DNA of 64,000 bases. Source: Gambelia wislizenii. Taxonomy: Eukaryota > Chordata > Lepidosauria > Squamata > Crotaphytidae. The stretch spans positions 342,254,256-342,318,255 of the forward strand of contig JAUMIR010000003.1 of the NCBI GenBank assembly GCA_030847615.1, written 5' to 3'. This document shows positions 32,562 through 43,261 of this stretch, piece by piece. The number at the start of each line of letters is the position of its first letter. Position 1 is the stretch's first letter. Under the pieces are notes generated by a model. That model saw only the letters and a list, made by a program, of their open reading frames with translations, made no database searches and had not been told where the DNA came from. The position numbers were made by a program, and so were the translations under genes.

Positions 32562-33924
32562 GATATCTTTGGCACACCCAGATGTATAAGAACAGAAGGG
32601 GAAGGGTGTATTCAGGAACTATGTCTCCTTTCTAGTATGATAAACCATAGTTTATTTGAGCAAAATTATTAATCTGAATTGGAGTAATAAATATGTAAAA
32701 TGGAATTGACATCCCCATTCTCATGTGAATGTTGACAGCCCCTGACAATTTTTGTAAATATCCAAAACAATCATAGATACACTGATGAATGTTGAATGCA
32801 TAAATAAGAATGTCAGATTTCACCTGTATATATCTCTTAAAGTATCACTTCAGATCTTTTGAAATATTTTAGAGAAATGATACACAAACAAATATCCTAA
32901 AGTAGAGAAATAAATATATTTACCTCAAGGCATTCAGAAAATTCATCTGGGGCTAGAAACTGTCAACATTTTCTAAATGTAGGACCATTCAATGTCATGC
33001 ACACAAACACATACACATGCAATCTTCTGTGATGGTACCTAATACACATTAACACCGCAGAAAAATTTTGAGAACAGAGCTACATTTTCCAGTAATGTTT
33101 TATACTGACATAAGAGTCCCAGTGTAGCTTTAAATCAATCTAGTTAGTAGCCCCATTACGCAGATAAAGATAAATCTACATTTATTGCAAATAGAATCAC
33201 ATAAATTATACATGTGGTAAGTAATTGTGTCTTGTGCCTATTTTTGGCAGAGCAGTTAAGCTTGAATTGACAAAGGGCTGCATCTTGAGCCATTTCCCCC
33301 ACTGTATCCCTAAATATATCTTAAAGACACAAGTAAGCAAAAGTTACACGAGAGCTGTTCTAGGGATACAGCTTCCCCTGAAGATAATTGCTTTATTATA
33401 TGCTGCAGTATCACTGCAGTTTGAAGGAGAAAGAGGTGAAATCATTCCATATAAGCTTCTCTGAACCAAGCCAGTATATGTCAGATCTTGGGGGGTGGCG
33501 GGGAGAGAATTGCCTACGAATACTAGTCATTATGCTCCAGGTTTTAATCCAGACTTTAAAGGAGCTATCTAGGGTGCAGAAAAGGTTGAGCACAAAGGTT
33601 AATTTCTTTAAAAGGTCAGAGTAAAGCCAGGAATGGATTGGGCACCATTCCATTGACATAGGAGCCACCAGTTGCCATTGCATTCCAGTAACCACTGGAG
33701 AGTACTGGAAACCTATACACTTTCCCATCTCTTATCTTTTTCTCTGGGTCTCAAACCAAGATGGTTTTCATGAGCAGCAAACTTCATCTGCCCAGCCCTT
33801 TATTACACAACTGAAATTAACTGGATTTCACTTCAGAGCTTTCAGAGTACCTTAAATCAGAGGTGCAAGCTGCTCTTGGGACCCCACTTTGCACCCCCTA
33901 AAGCCTTCCAGAGACCACTATCTC
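32562..33924. other. No recognisable feature
   Basis: AT-rich without a recognised repeat. Open frames of up to 105 codons around 33400-33730 overlap on both strands and show no domain. Confidence 0.4.
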
Positions 33925-33927
33925 TTA

Positions 33928-34485
33928 GGACTTTATCAGACTCAATCCCTTTAAATGTTCTTTTGCTGGCATATAAAAAAAGCATCTTTAAGCCGGCAAA
34001 AGAATGCCCCCCCCCGCACTTACTTTGTAATCCTGGCAATAAAGAGGAAGTGAACGGAGCCCCATTCACTTCCTCATTCGAAATCTTGTGTGATTTCATT
34101 GCACAGGAAGTTTTTTTTTTAAAAAAAAAAAGCAAACTAACCGTCAAAAAGTTAAGCAAAGCACACACACACTAAAAAAAATACCCTCAAAGTAACCCAG
34201 GGAGCGTTTTAAAAAAAAAAGAGCAAAACTTACCTGGACGTCCCAATCTGACCTGGAAGAGTTCATGCTGGAGAGGGCATTGTCCGGGTAAGTCCGAGAT
34301 TTAAAGGGACAGAGGCATTGCATGCTGAAGTGTCAGGGGGATCTATTGACAGCTAAGCCATAAATAAAAAGGATGGGTTTTAGGCTCTTTTTAACCGTGA
34401 AAGGGTGATGTCATCTGATCTGCACGCCCTTTCACAGTTATGTGCCATCATAATGACGCCATATATTCCATATCTGATAAAGTCT
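33928..34485 (-). mobile_element. 558-bp TIR element, TSD TTA, reverse copy
   Basis: The left end GGACTTTATCAGACTCAAT and right end reversed AGACTTTATCAGATATGG are inverted. TTA flanks both (33925-33927, 34486-34488). The core is the reverse of 26970-27564. On the minus strand it keeps CCAGGTAAGTTTTGC near 34228 and AAAGTAAGTGCGG near 34017, the two donor-like motifs of this family. The GGAAGTGAACGGAGCCCC inverted block is at about 34045. Confidence 0.87.
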
Positions 34486-34769
34486 TTAGACTGAGGGATT
34501 GAGGGTCCTTGCTACTTGTCAGCTAATATAGATTCTGTCTGGATCACCTTTATCAATTTCTGGTCATCTGAGTGCCCAGTGCATGAGGGTGGTTAAACCA
34601 GACAGGCCATGTTATCATCAACACTCCACATGAGCATTTTCAAGTATTGGAATGTCAGGATATTTTCATGGGAAATGAACAATCTCTTTTGGTACTATTC
34701 AGCTATTTATTATAAGCATTCTTAGATATATAAGCATACACATTCCCTTTAGGTACAGATGCAGATATA

Positions 34770-35004
34770 CAGTGAGCTTTCAGTATCCACTGGGGGTTGA
34801 TTCCAGGACTCCTGTGAATACTAAAATATGTGGATGCCAAAGTCCCATTATATACAATGGCATGGTAAAATGGCATCCGTTGTATAAAATGGCTAACAGG
34901 AAGGTTTGCATTTTTTGGAATCCCCCCACCCATTCCCGTCCTGAATATTTTCAAGCCATGATTGGTTGAATCCATGGGTGCCCATGGATATGTAGAGCCA
35001 ACTG
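34770..35004. mobile_element. Tigger/pogo-like MITE, TSD TA
   Basis: CAGTGAGCTTTCAGTATCC at the left and, reversed, CAGTTGGCTCTACATATCC at the right are bordered by TA on both sides. The interior (CAAAGTCCCATTATATACAA, TGGTTGAATCCATGGGTGCC) matches 59103-59331. Confidence 0.85.
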
Positions 35005-35009
35005 TACCA

Positions 35010-36120
35010 ATGCCTGGGCTCTTCACTTCTTTATGTTACATTACATTGCATGTACGGCATAATTTATATCATTACTTTACAAGATATGACTATTAGAATG
35101 TTGCATTTTCATAGGGACTTTCATAAGGAATGAACCTTGATCTCTCTGCATCTCTTTTACAGGTTTGGTAATAATTAACACATGTAAGAACATCATTCTT
35201 CTAAACCATTTAACCTCGTCCTTTACCCATCATAAATCTCATCTTCATCATCAAGTTCTTTCATGATTTCATGGTTTCCCTAGTGCCTGCTAAGGCATTA
35301 TACAGACATTTCCTAAAGGCTTTTACTTATACAGAATTCTGTTCCTTGTGCATTCATAATTATCTTAATGATATTACCTAGCCAATTACACATGAGGGAA
35401 TATACTGTATTCACTATTTGGGGAATTTGCACTGCTCTAACAGGTTTCTGTAACCACACAGGTATGCAAGAGTTATTTTCTTTGTTAAATCTTAACAGCA
35501 TTCATAATTACTTCAGTATATATATTCTTATTGTAATCTTACAAGTACCAGCATAAACCAACATTTCAGGGCAGCATTGCTCATCCACAATGTCTTCTGT
35601 GTTGGAGGCTGTGGAACAGCCTGATTTGGACTTTATCTCAGCCTCTTTTATCCTCTCCTTACAGCTTGTCTGTTGATCATTTAAAACCGACTTGCTCACA
35701 ACTGAGTTGTACACTAAATATATCTAATACACTGTCTCTCATCCAATAAAAATTGAGAGTTGAGGTAGGTTAGGTGTCCCTTCTAGCCTACCTGTTCAGG
35801 CTGATGTACATAGCATGGTTTGTCTTCTTTCCAAAATCTCCTGTTGCCCCCTTTCTTAAGTGCTTGCACATCTTGAATACCAGTGCACAGGCATTTTGCT
35901 TCTCTGTTTAGATTCCAAATGATATGGCATTCTTCCCAGACCGACATGAAAACTCCAGCCAGTTTCCTACTCACACATAAGCACGCACGCGCGCACACAC
36001 ACACACACTTATGTATGTGCCTTCTAGTCACCTGTTGACTTATGGCAACCCCATGAATTTCAGAGGGTTTACCTCTTATTAGGTTAAATCCTGTCCTTTA
36101 AAGTTATATGAACAGGCTGA
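35010..36120. repeat. Mostly unrecognised; CA repeat and SINE tail stub
   Basis: Bases 35983-36008 form a CA/CG-type microsatellite. Then 36010-36072 reads GTGCCTTCTAGTCACCTGTT and GACTTATGGCAACCCCATGA, the reversed tail and body of a 5S-type SINE with its 5S head lost. The rest shows no recognised feature. Confidence 0.5.
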
Positions 36121-36239
36121 GAAGTTGGCAACAGAATATTATTCATCATGGTCTCTGTGAATCGCACACGTGGGTACTGTGCCTGTGCAAAAACAGCATT
36201 CAGAACATTCTAGAGCAGTCAGTTAGAGTTTTTTGATGG

Positions 36240-36300
36240 TAGCTCCGCCCATCTCCCTGTGGTATATAAATACCAAGCCAGCCAAAAGTACCTCAGTTCT
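36240..36300 (+). promoter_or_regulatory. GC-box/TATA promoter-like segment
   Basis: CTCCGCCC (36243-36250) is followed 13 bp later by TATATAAATA (36263-36272). About 25-30 bp further on is CCTCAGTTCTTTTCC, a plausible initiation region. A repeated CTCTGGTAGCAGTTG (36334-36348 and 36379-36393) lies downstream. The arrangement is that of an RNA polymerase II core promoter and may belong to a retrotransposon LTR or 5' end. No open reading frame follows. Confidence 0.35.
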
Positions 36301-36454
36301 TTTCCATCCACCGTGCTGGCAGCCCAGAAAGTTCTCTGGTAGCAGTTGAAATCACACAAGATTTCAAATGAGGAACTGCTCTGGTAGCAGTTGTTTTGAA
36401 TTTGTCTTTAGCATGTCTACAATGTTATTCAAAATACGTACCCCGAGAGATGGC

Positions 36455-36904
36455 CTGTAACAGGTCCAAGTTATCTGAAGAACCACATCTCCCTTGAGGT
36501 TTTCTGGAAAGGCCCTTCTCTCTATCTACCACCCTCATAAGTACACCTAGCAGGAACATAAGAGAGGACCTTCTCAGTGGCTGCTCCTAGGCTCTGGAAC
36601 TTCCTTCCCAAAGAGGCTGGACTGGCACCCTTCTTGCTATCTTTGCACAGGCGCCATTTTGTTTCAGCAGGCTTCTGAAGACTGATTACTCAGGGGAAAT
36701 AGGGCCTTGCATAATGTGCTGGATTGTCTGTTTGTTATTTTCTTTTTAATGGTTTATGTTTTAAACTGGTTTAAATTGATAGTTTCATTACATTTCTAAC
36801 TTTTCTTTGCTGTGGATTTTTAGCTATGTTTGTTTTAACTGTTGCAATCTGCCTTGAGTCATGAACTTTGAAAAAGAGATGAGGAGGAGGAGGAGGAGGA
36901 GGAG
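36455..36904 (+). mobile_element. L2-like LINE 3' end
   Basis: GAGAGGACCTTCTCAGTGGC, TGCTCCTAGGCTCTGGAAC and TTCCTTCCCAAAGAGGCTGG encode a decayed version of the 'APRLWNSLP.EA' segment seen in the L2 copies. An AT-rich 3' UTR, ATCTGCCTTGAGTCATG and a terminal (GAG)n run follow. Not translatable as one frame. Confidence 0.72.
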
Positions 36905-37169
36905 AGCATCTTGCCATGTAAAAATCAAGAGTTAACACTCCTCACATTTGACTTCTTTTCTCCTTCTCCTTTCCACAAGAAATACCCAATGTTATATTTC
37001 CCCACATCAGTTTTATTTGGAGTTTGGAAAGTGACTTTTTAAAAAGTAATTATCTACAATGACAGTGTTAACTCCCACCCCCGTATGGTTACTCTTATAG
37101 TTATGCATTGTGTTATTTTTGTTGAAAAAGTAACTATTTACTTGCCCATCTAGTTACCATTCCCTCAGA

Positions 37170-37390
37170 GGTAATGATATTTGAAGAGATAGCCATGTTA
37201 GTCTGTTTTAGCATAAAAAGACATAAAGGAACCCCAATAGGACCTTTGAGACTAACAGAGAAAAATAAATTTCTAAAATAAATTTCCATAGATTACAGTT
37301 GTCATCTAATGAAGTGGATGACAGTCTATGAAAGCTTATGCTAGAAACTTATTTTTCCCAATTAATCTCAAAGGTGCAACTGGATTCCTT
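37170..37390. repeat. Interspersed repeat with inverted arms
   Basis: GCCATGTTAGTCTG, CCTTTGAGACTAACAGAG and then TGAAGTGGATGACAGTCTAT, GAAAGCTTATGCTAG, AATCTCAAAGGTGCAACTGG. The outer blocks are inverted copies of each other. Same family as 6075 and 20255. Unclassified. Confidence 0.55.
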
Positions 37391-39650
37391 TGTTTCAAAA
37401 GAAATGAAAACAATGTCCTTTTAGTTACACTTTTTAAAAAAGAAAATCTGAATGCTAGAAGCCTATGGAACAAAATGGACTCTCCTGTCCACATCCTTGT
37501 TGCTTCAACTCCCACAACAGAGCATGAGGTGAAACTCAGCATGAAGTGAGACAATGCATGGGCTAGCACCATTTCTCCTCCATCATTTTTGAGGCATAGG
37601 GATATAATAAATATTCCAAAAATTACTTGTCCTTTACAAATTGGGTCTTCTCGACTCTGTTAGAAATCTTGACAAGGAAAGTTGATGTGGGAGCAACCAG
37701 CCTCCACTTCTTCCTTTCTCCCACTGCATACATCCTGTTACCCTAAGAGGTCTTGGAAATTCCAAGAAAATATATATAGTTTCTAACATGTTGGGGAAAT
37801 TAGCAGCAACTCGACCTTAGCAATGCGAAAGGGAGCAACAGAGAGGGGGATCTTTATGCCAATTATATCCCTACTAACTCTGAACAGACACACACAAACA
37901 CAAAGTGAAAAATTAAAAATGATATTTATTAAAGACATAAAATAATAACACCAAACATGCACACAATCTTACAAGAAGCATTCACACAAGACCACTAGGA
38001 ATGGAAGAAAAGAGGTTGCCAGAGGTTTAGATAGGAAGATTTCTGGGGTGATACACCTGTCTTATAGTCTGAAGTTGTTGAGCAAACCGGCAGCATGGAT
38101 GGATGAATCTGGAGTGGCTAACAAAGAAAGAGACATAGTGTCCCCAAGCAAAGGTTCTGAGCACAATGAAGCATGGTTTTCAGTGAATATTTATACCAAA
38201 AATATGCCCTGAGGTGAGGAAGTTTCACGGGCTGAAACAATAGTCTCCAAAGATTGCACAATGAGTTCCAGGAGGACTTCTGGTTTTGACAATAGGTGCC
38301 AAAGTTGCTAATGTGTTGCAAACTGCCTTAAATGACTGATGATTAGATTCCAAAGCTTGAGCTGCCTCTTTTGAGGTTAGGTGATCAGGGAAGGGAAGCT
38401 TGAAACCTTCAAACAAAGGAATACTCCATCTGCTTAATGGAATCTTTGTCTGTCACCTGGGTGTGTGGTGGAGGCAATGTCCTTTTGACCTTATATTTCC
38501 TCATACTTTGGAATTCGTCAGTAGTTCTTCCTTTGGGCAATGCATGGTTTACAACATGTGCCTACAGGGATCCATACAGCGAGTCCCTGACTTCCCAGTG
38601 GAAGGCAACATTAATAAGCCAAATTATTAATAAGCCAATTTTGGGAGTTTTTGGAGATGGGGGCTCATTAAAAATCATTAAAGTTCATTAATAGACTTCC
38701 CATGTAAATTTTTAAAATCCTTTCATAAAAATATATGAGAGTGCATGTCATCTTACCCTGAAACCTTGACTCCTTGTACATTATGAGGAATCACACTGCA
38801 TTGGCAACATCACAAAAGCTGGCACCTGACACTGTCTTAATATAAAGTTCAGCCTAAAATGGCCCTTTACTGGCAGGCTGTTTGGGACACACAGAAAGAG
38901 AGAATACCAGTTTCAGCTATGGAATGCCAACATGTTCCTTCTCCTCCTTTCAAGTATGTGTGATGCCAGGAAGGAAATTCAGGCAATTTTTTTAAAAAAA
39001 GATATTAAAAATACGACAAGACCACCATGTGAGGGAGTACGCTTACATGTGAAGCTTGTCCTTTTAATAAAACCACTGTAGAAAGATTTGTAATTAGGAT
39101 AAAACAATTTCAAACAAAACCCTACATAACATTGAGGATTTCCTTAATGCATGTTGATAGGCTTTTGATTTATGATTTGGAAATGTGGTAGAATAATATA
39201 CAACATGCTCATGAACAATGGCAGAATTGTTCCAAGAATATAAGGGAAACATATTTCAGAAATATGCCTCAGGATTCTGCAGGAAAACAAGCTAAAACAG
39301 AAAGTGATCTAACAGAAAAAGTTTAGATGAGGAAAAAAACATATTAATTTTCTTTGCCTTGGCATTCCTCATGACACATCACCTCACAAGTTGTTCATAT
39401 TAAAATAATAAGCTTCAAACCAGCCACAGTTCAGGTTTGCTTTGACAGGCCCTTTCTCTGGGTATGCCAGACACAAAGTATATCCAGCTCTGGTATGTCT
39501 TTTTGTTAAAAATTATTTGCTCATTTAATATGTGCCTAATACAAATTTACCATTGTGATTGGGTCCCAGGTTAGTCCAGCACCTTGTATTTTCAGTTATA
39601 ATGTTTGTAATTACATAATTTTAAATCAGGGCATGGAGAAAAATCATTTA
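37391..39650. other. No recognisable gene
   Basis: AT-rich. Bases 37885-38230 (GATATTTATTAAAGACATAA followed by an ACAATCTTACAAGAAGC stretch) have the look of a reversed retroviral-type LTR or polyadenylation region, but no terminal repeat pair was found. Open frames up to 84 codons without domains. Confidence 0.35.
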
Positions 39651-39654
39651 ACTG

Positions 39655-39935
39655 TATTGAAGATGACTAAACTGAGGCTATTGTACTTTGAACATATCGT
39701 GAGATGACATGACTCAATGTAAAAAGACTTGGTAATACTTGGTAAAAAGGAAGGCAGTAGGAAAAGAGGAAGACCACATTACAGGTGGATGGACTCAATC
39801 AAGGAAGCCAAATCCCTGAATCTGCAAGAACCAAGCAGGGCAGTTCATGGCGGGGTTTTGTGGAAATCTGTCATTCATAGGACCTCCATAGGTCAAAGTT
39901 GACTTGATAGCAAAAAACAATGCATTAAAGAACTA
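39655..39935 (+). mobile_element. BovB (RTE) LINE ORF2 C-terminus and 3' end
   Basis: The plus strand encodes, with breaks, LGKKEGSRKRGRPHYRWMDS, then IKEAKSLNLQEPSRAVHGG and a VLWKSVIHRTSIG stretch. This corresponds to the end of BovB ORF2 (GRPR.RWMDSI.EA..L.L.EL..AV..R..WR). It ends in the decayed BovB tail GGTCAAAGTTGACTTGATAG. No intact frame. Confidence 0.82.
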
Positions 39936-40069
39936 TAGGGAATGGAAATATGTGCTGCTAGTACAGCTGCTACTAAACCTGTGAAGTGATTCTAAACAGT
40001 ATTTTAGGAGATTTTTTAAAACCAGAAACACATTTTAAAACCTAAACTGTAATTTAATAAAACAGGAAA

Positions 40070-40789
40070 TCTCTTTTATTCATCACACAGGGACTGTATC
40101 TCCCTGTATGAGCCCAGGAGAGCTCTAAGATCATCTAGAGAAGCCCTTCTCTCTGTCCCACCACTTTCCCAGGCTCCTTTGGTGGGAACAAGAGAGAGGA
40201 CCTTCTCATGGCTGCTCCTAGACTTTGGAACTCCCTCTCCAGAGAGGCCAGGATGGCCCCATCCTTGCTTTCCTTCCGGTGGCAGATTAAAACATTTTTT
40301 GTGCCTCCAGGTTTTCACAAACTGACAAGGGCTGGACTATGTGGTACTGTTTTTATGATTTTAAGGGGGTTTTAAAAAAGAGTTTTAAATGCATATTAGT
40401 ATTTTTAATGTCTAATGTTTTAACTTATAAATTATTTAATTGTTTTTAAATTTTATATTTGTACCGTTATATTTAATTTTGTATTGTTTTTAACTTGTAT
40501 TGTTTTAAATATGATCTTAGCCACCTTAAGTCTTTTCCTGAATAACTATCCCGGCCCAAGACTCGGCTGTCCTTTCTAAGCGGCAACTAGATTTTTTAAC
40601 CATTGTATGTTTTATTTTTTGTCTTTCTAATTTATATATTTTTAATTATTGTATGTTTTTAATCTTCTATAATTTGATATTATTTTAAGGGGTGGGTGGG
40701 TTAGGGTACTGGGACTATGGAGTTTTTATATTGTAAGCCGCCCCGATTGCACTGCAGAGGGGCGGGATAGAAATAAAATTTTATTATTA

Positions 40790-40820
<31 letters not shown>

Positions 40821-40893
40821 AGTCCCATTATTGGAAGAAAGGCGGAATATAAATGAATAAACCTGTTGTTGTTGTTGTTTTGTTGTTGTTATT
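40070..40893 (+). mobile_element. L2-like LINE 3' end with a second L2 nested in it
   Basis: The decayed plus-strand frame reads AAPRLWNSLSREARMAPSLL and SFRWQIKTFF, the L2 post-RT segment. It passes into an AT-rich 3' UTR and ATCTTAGCCACCTTAAGTC. After the insertion at 40533-40818 it resumes TAAGTCCCATTATTGGAAGA, AAGGCGGAATATAAATGAAT and a (GTT)n terminus. Confidence 0.8.
40533..40818 (+). mobile_element. Nested L2 3' end, TSD TAAGTC
   Basis: TAAGTC is present at 40527-40532 and 40819-40824. The insert starts TTTTCCTGAATAACTATCC and contains the L2-type 3' UTR (GTAAGCCGCCCCGATTGCAC, GGGGCGGGATAGAAATAAAA) ending in (ATT)n. It is a 5'-truncated L2 tail landing in an older L2 tail. Confidence 0.83.
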
Positions 40894-41145
40894 TCAGGCA
40901 TGTGAGGAAAAAATGGCAGGACCAATCATGAAAAAAAAAGTACACTTTGCTGGGGTCTCATATCCAAGAGGGCCTTGCACCAACTACAATTCTATTACTA
41001 TTAGTGGGGAATGGTTAAAGATATTTGGTTAAGGAAATTGTATATCATGGTTTAGGATATTTGCAGAAGTTTAATTCCCTGTAACTATGTACCTATTCTC
41101 CAGATCATGACAATGACTTGCTAGAGACAATCAGAAACAATGTTA

Positions 41146-41476
41146 GGACATTTTCAGACGGTGCTTACCACAGGATCAGGTCCCGGGAGAGGAACGGCAG
41201 TCTTGCGCAGCAGGGGGTCTTTTTCGGACGCCGCCGTCCCTCTTCCGGGATCATTCGTGGCACGTCCGTGAAGCTTTGGAAGCAACTGCACCATATTTTA
41301 AGCACGGAAGTTGCCCGTGCTTAAAATTTGGCACGGCCGCTTCCAAAGCTTCACGGACGTGCCACGAATGATCCCGGAAGAGGGACGGCAGTGTCTGAAA
41401 AGGACCCCCTGCCGCGCAAGAGTGCCGTTCCTCTCCCGGGACCTGATCCCATGGTGAGCACTGTCTGAAAATGTCC
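41146..41476. mobile_element. 331-bp foldback element, TSD TTA (second copy)
   Basis: Near-perfect palindrome: the left arm GGACATTTTCAGACGGTGC and right arm reversed GGACATTTTCAGACAGTGC meet near 41310. TTA flanks both ends (41143-41145, 41477-41479). The body is strikingly GC-rich (GGTCCCGGGAGAGGAACGGC) compared with its surroundings. Identical in length to 12714-13044 and similar in ends and in the loop-proximal CGGAAGTTG/CATG core. Confidence 0.92.
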
Positions 41477-41560
41477 TTAGAGAAGAAAAAGAAACTTTGC
41501 TGACCTAGACACTTTTCTACCAAAGAGAAAGTATGCTTCTAAACTTCAGCTGGGCTTGTA

Positions 41561-42133
41561 GGACTTTATCATATGTGGCAAATATGGTGTCATAACAATG
41601 CCTAATTAACATGAAAGGGCACACATATCATATGACATCGTCCTTTCACAATTTTGTATTGTCCAAAAGCCATTCCTTTTTATTGATGGGCCAAACCATC
41701 AATAAATGTGCCATGGCACTTTATTGCTGGTATTGCTGGCATTTGAAACCTCACATCATTGTGCTCACGTGAATACAGTGTCAATGGGCAGAACATTTCC
41801 GGATGAGATCAAGAAAACCAGGTAGGGGGACACTCTTTTTATGAAACTCCCTGGTTCACTTTTTAGTTTTAAAGTATGTGTCTATGCTTGTGTGTACGTT
41901 TTGTGTCTGTGTTTTTCTTTATTTTTTTTTAATTTACCGCACTCACATCTTCTCATGAGAATCTCAGAGATCTTGAACCTGGAAGTAAACAGAGCTCTGT
42001 TTGTGCTCTGTTTATGCTGGGGCTGCCTTTTTAACACTGCTCAAGGTAGGTCTGCTAGGAAGGGTTATTTTGCTGGCATAAAAACAGCACAAAATATAAA
42101 AGAACGTTTATAGAGATTAGTCCGATAGAGTCC
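41561..42133 (+). mobile_element. 573-bp TIR element, TSD GTA
   Basis: The left end GGACTTTATCATATGTGG and right end reversed GGACTCTATCGGACTAAT are inverted repeats. GTA flanks both (41558-41560, 42134-42136). The core is colinear with 26970-27564: AACATTTCCGGATGAGATCA, AACCAGGTAGGGGG, GAAGTAAACAGAGCTC, CTCAAGGTAGGTC and TTTTGCTGGCATAAAAACAG. No transposase. Confidence 0.85.
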
Positions 42134-42139
42134 GTAGTC

Positions 42140-43036
42140 TGAAAACAGCTGATTGTGTTTCTCTATGTGGCATGCTCTCATAAGAGTGACTAGTCCCAAA
42201 AATTCCTGGTGCAGAGGCAGGAATTAAGAAGAGCTGATAAGAGGGCAAAGCCGCATAATAATTAGGGGGAAATTATACCAGCGAAAGTCAGTACTTCTAG
42301 TAGGATTTTTAGGCCCTTTAATCATATGACTAAATGTCTAATCTCACTAGGGTGGCCATGTATCCTCTATTACAGAGGACAGACCTCTTTTTGAAGTGCT
42401 GCTATAGGACAGTCCTTTGTCTAAAGCTGTCTTCTATTTGAAAGGCCATCAAGTCCAAGGTCTTGTCTGCATTGGCCAGCTTACTCCATGTTCTGGTTGG
42501 AGTATTCTGGTCCTGGAGCTGACCCAGATTATCTCCTGTTTCCTTGCATTCCATGGCAGGAATGGGCAGCTATCTGCTCATGCACACTGTACTGTATCAG
42601 CAGGCACCTCTGCTGCCACCACTGGTGTCGTGCATCGTGCTCTCTGAGGCCAGAAATGTTGCACCCAGACTAGATCACATGCTGGGGGCTTTGTTGGGAC
42701 CATAGACTGTGCAACATGCAACACCAGTGGTGGTGCCAGGGAACTCAGTAATACAACACAGTGCCCGTGTGCTGACAGCTAGCCATTACCACCATGGAAT
42801 GCTCTGATTTTTCCTGCAGGATGCAGATTTTTGTACATATCTTCTTAAGCTGTTTTAAGGGAGGCTTGCCCCTGTTTCTAGTCAGAACTGCCTAGATGTC
42901 ATTTGGACAGTTCAAACTAGAATTGGGGCCAAAACCCTGCATCGTCCAAACAATTGGGCACAGGAATGGGGGAAGGCCATTTCATTCGACTTGTGCACAC
43001 AAGCCCATGTCTGATTTAAATACAAAGGCCTAAATC
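42140..43036. other. No recognisable feature
   Basis: Open frames near 42417-42673 overlap in several frames and have no recognisable domain. No repeat family is identified. Confidence 0.4.
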
Positions 43037-43039
43037 CAA

Positions 43040-43260
43040 CACTTTATCACACTACACTGTTATAGTGCTATCATTCTACTTTAACTGCTATGGCTGCCTC
43101 CTGTGGAATTCTGGGGTTTGTAGTTTAGTGAGGCCAAAGAGCTCTCTGGGTGAGTGTTCTAAATGCCACTCCCTAAACTGCAAATCCCAGGATTCCACAG
43201 GAGGCAGCCATAGCAATTAAAGTGGAATAATAGCACTATAACAGTGTAGTGTGAGAATCT
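43040..43260. mobile_element. Palindromic MITE (TTTATCACACTACACTG)
   Basis: The left arm ACTTTATCACACTACACTGT and the reversed right arm AGATTCTCACACTACACTGT continue as long mirror arms through TATAGTGCTATYATTC and GCTATGGCTGCCTCCTGTGG. A half copy is at 20657-20790. The ends resemble GGACTTTATCAGA of the 3-bp-TSD group; a duplication could not be fixed. Confidence 0.85.
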
Positions 43261-43261
43261 T

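Noticed and set aside
37885..38230. Solo LTR
   Set aside because: LTR-like polyadenylation wording only; no TG...CA ends with a target duplication could be fixed.
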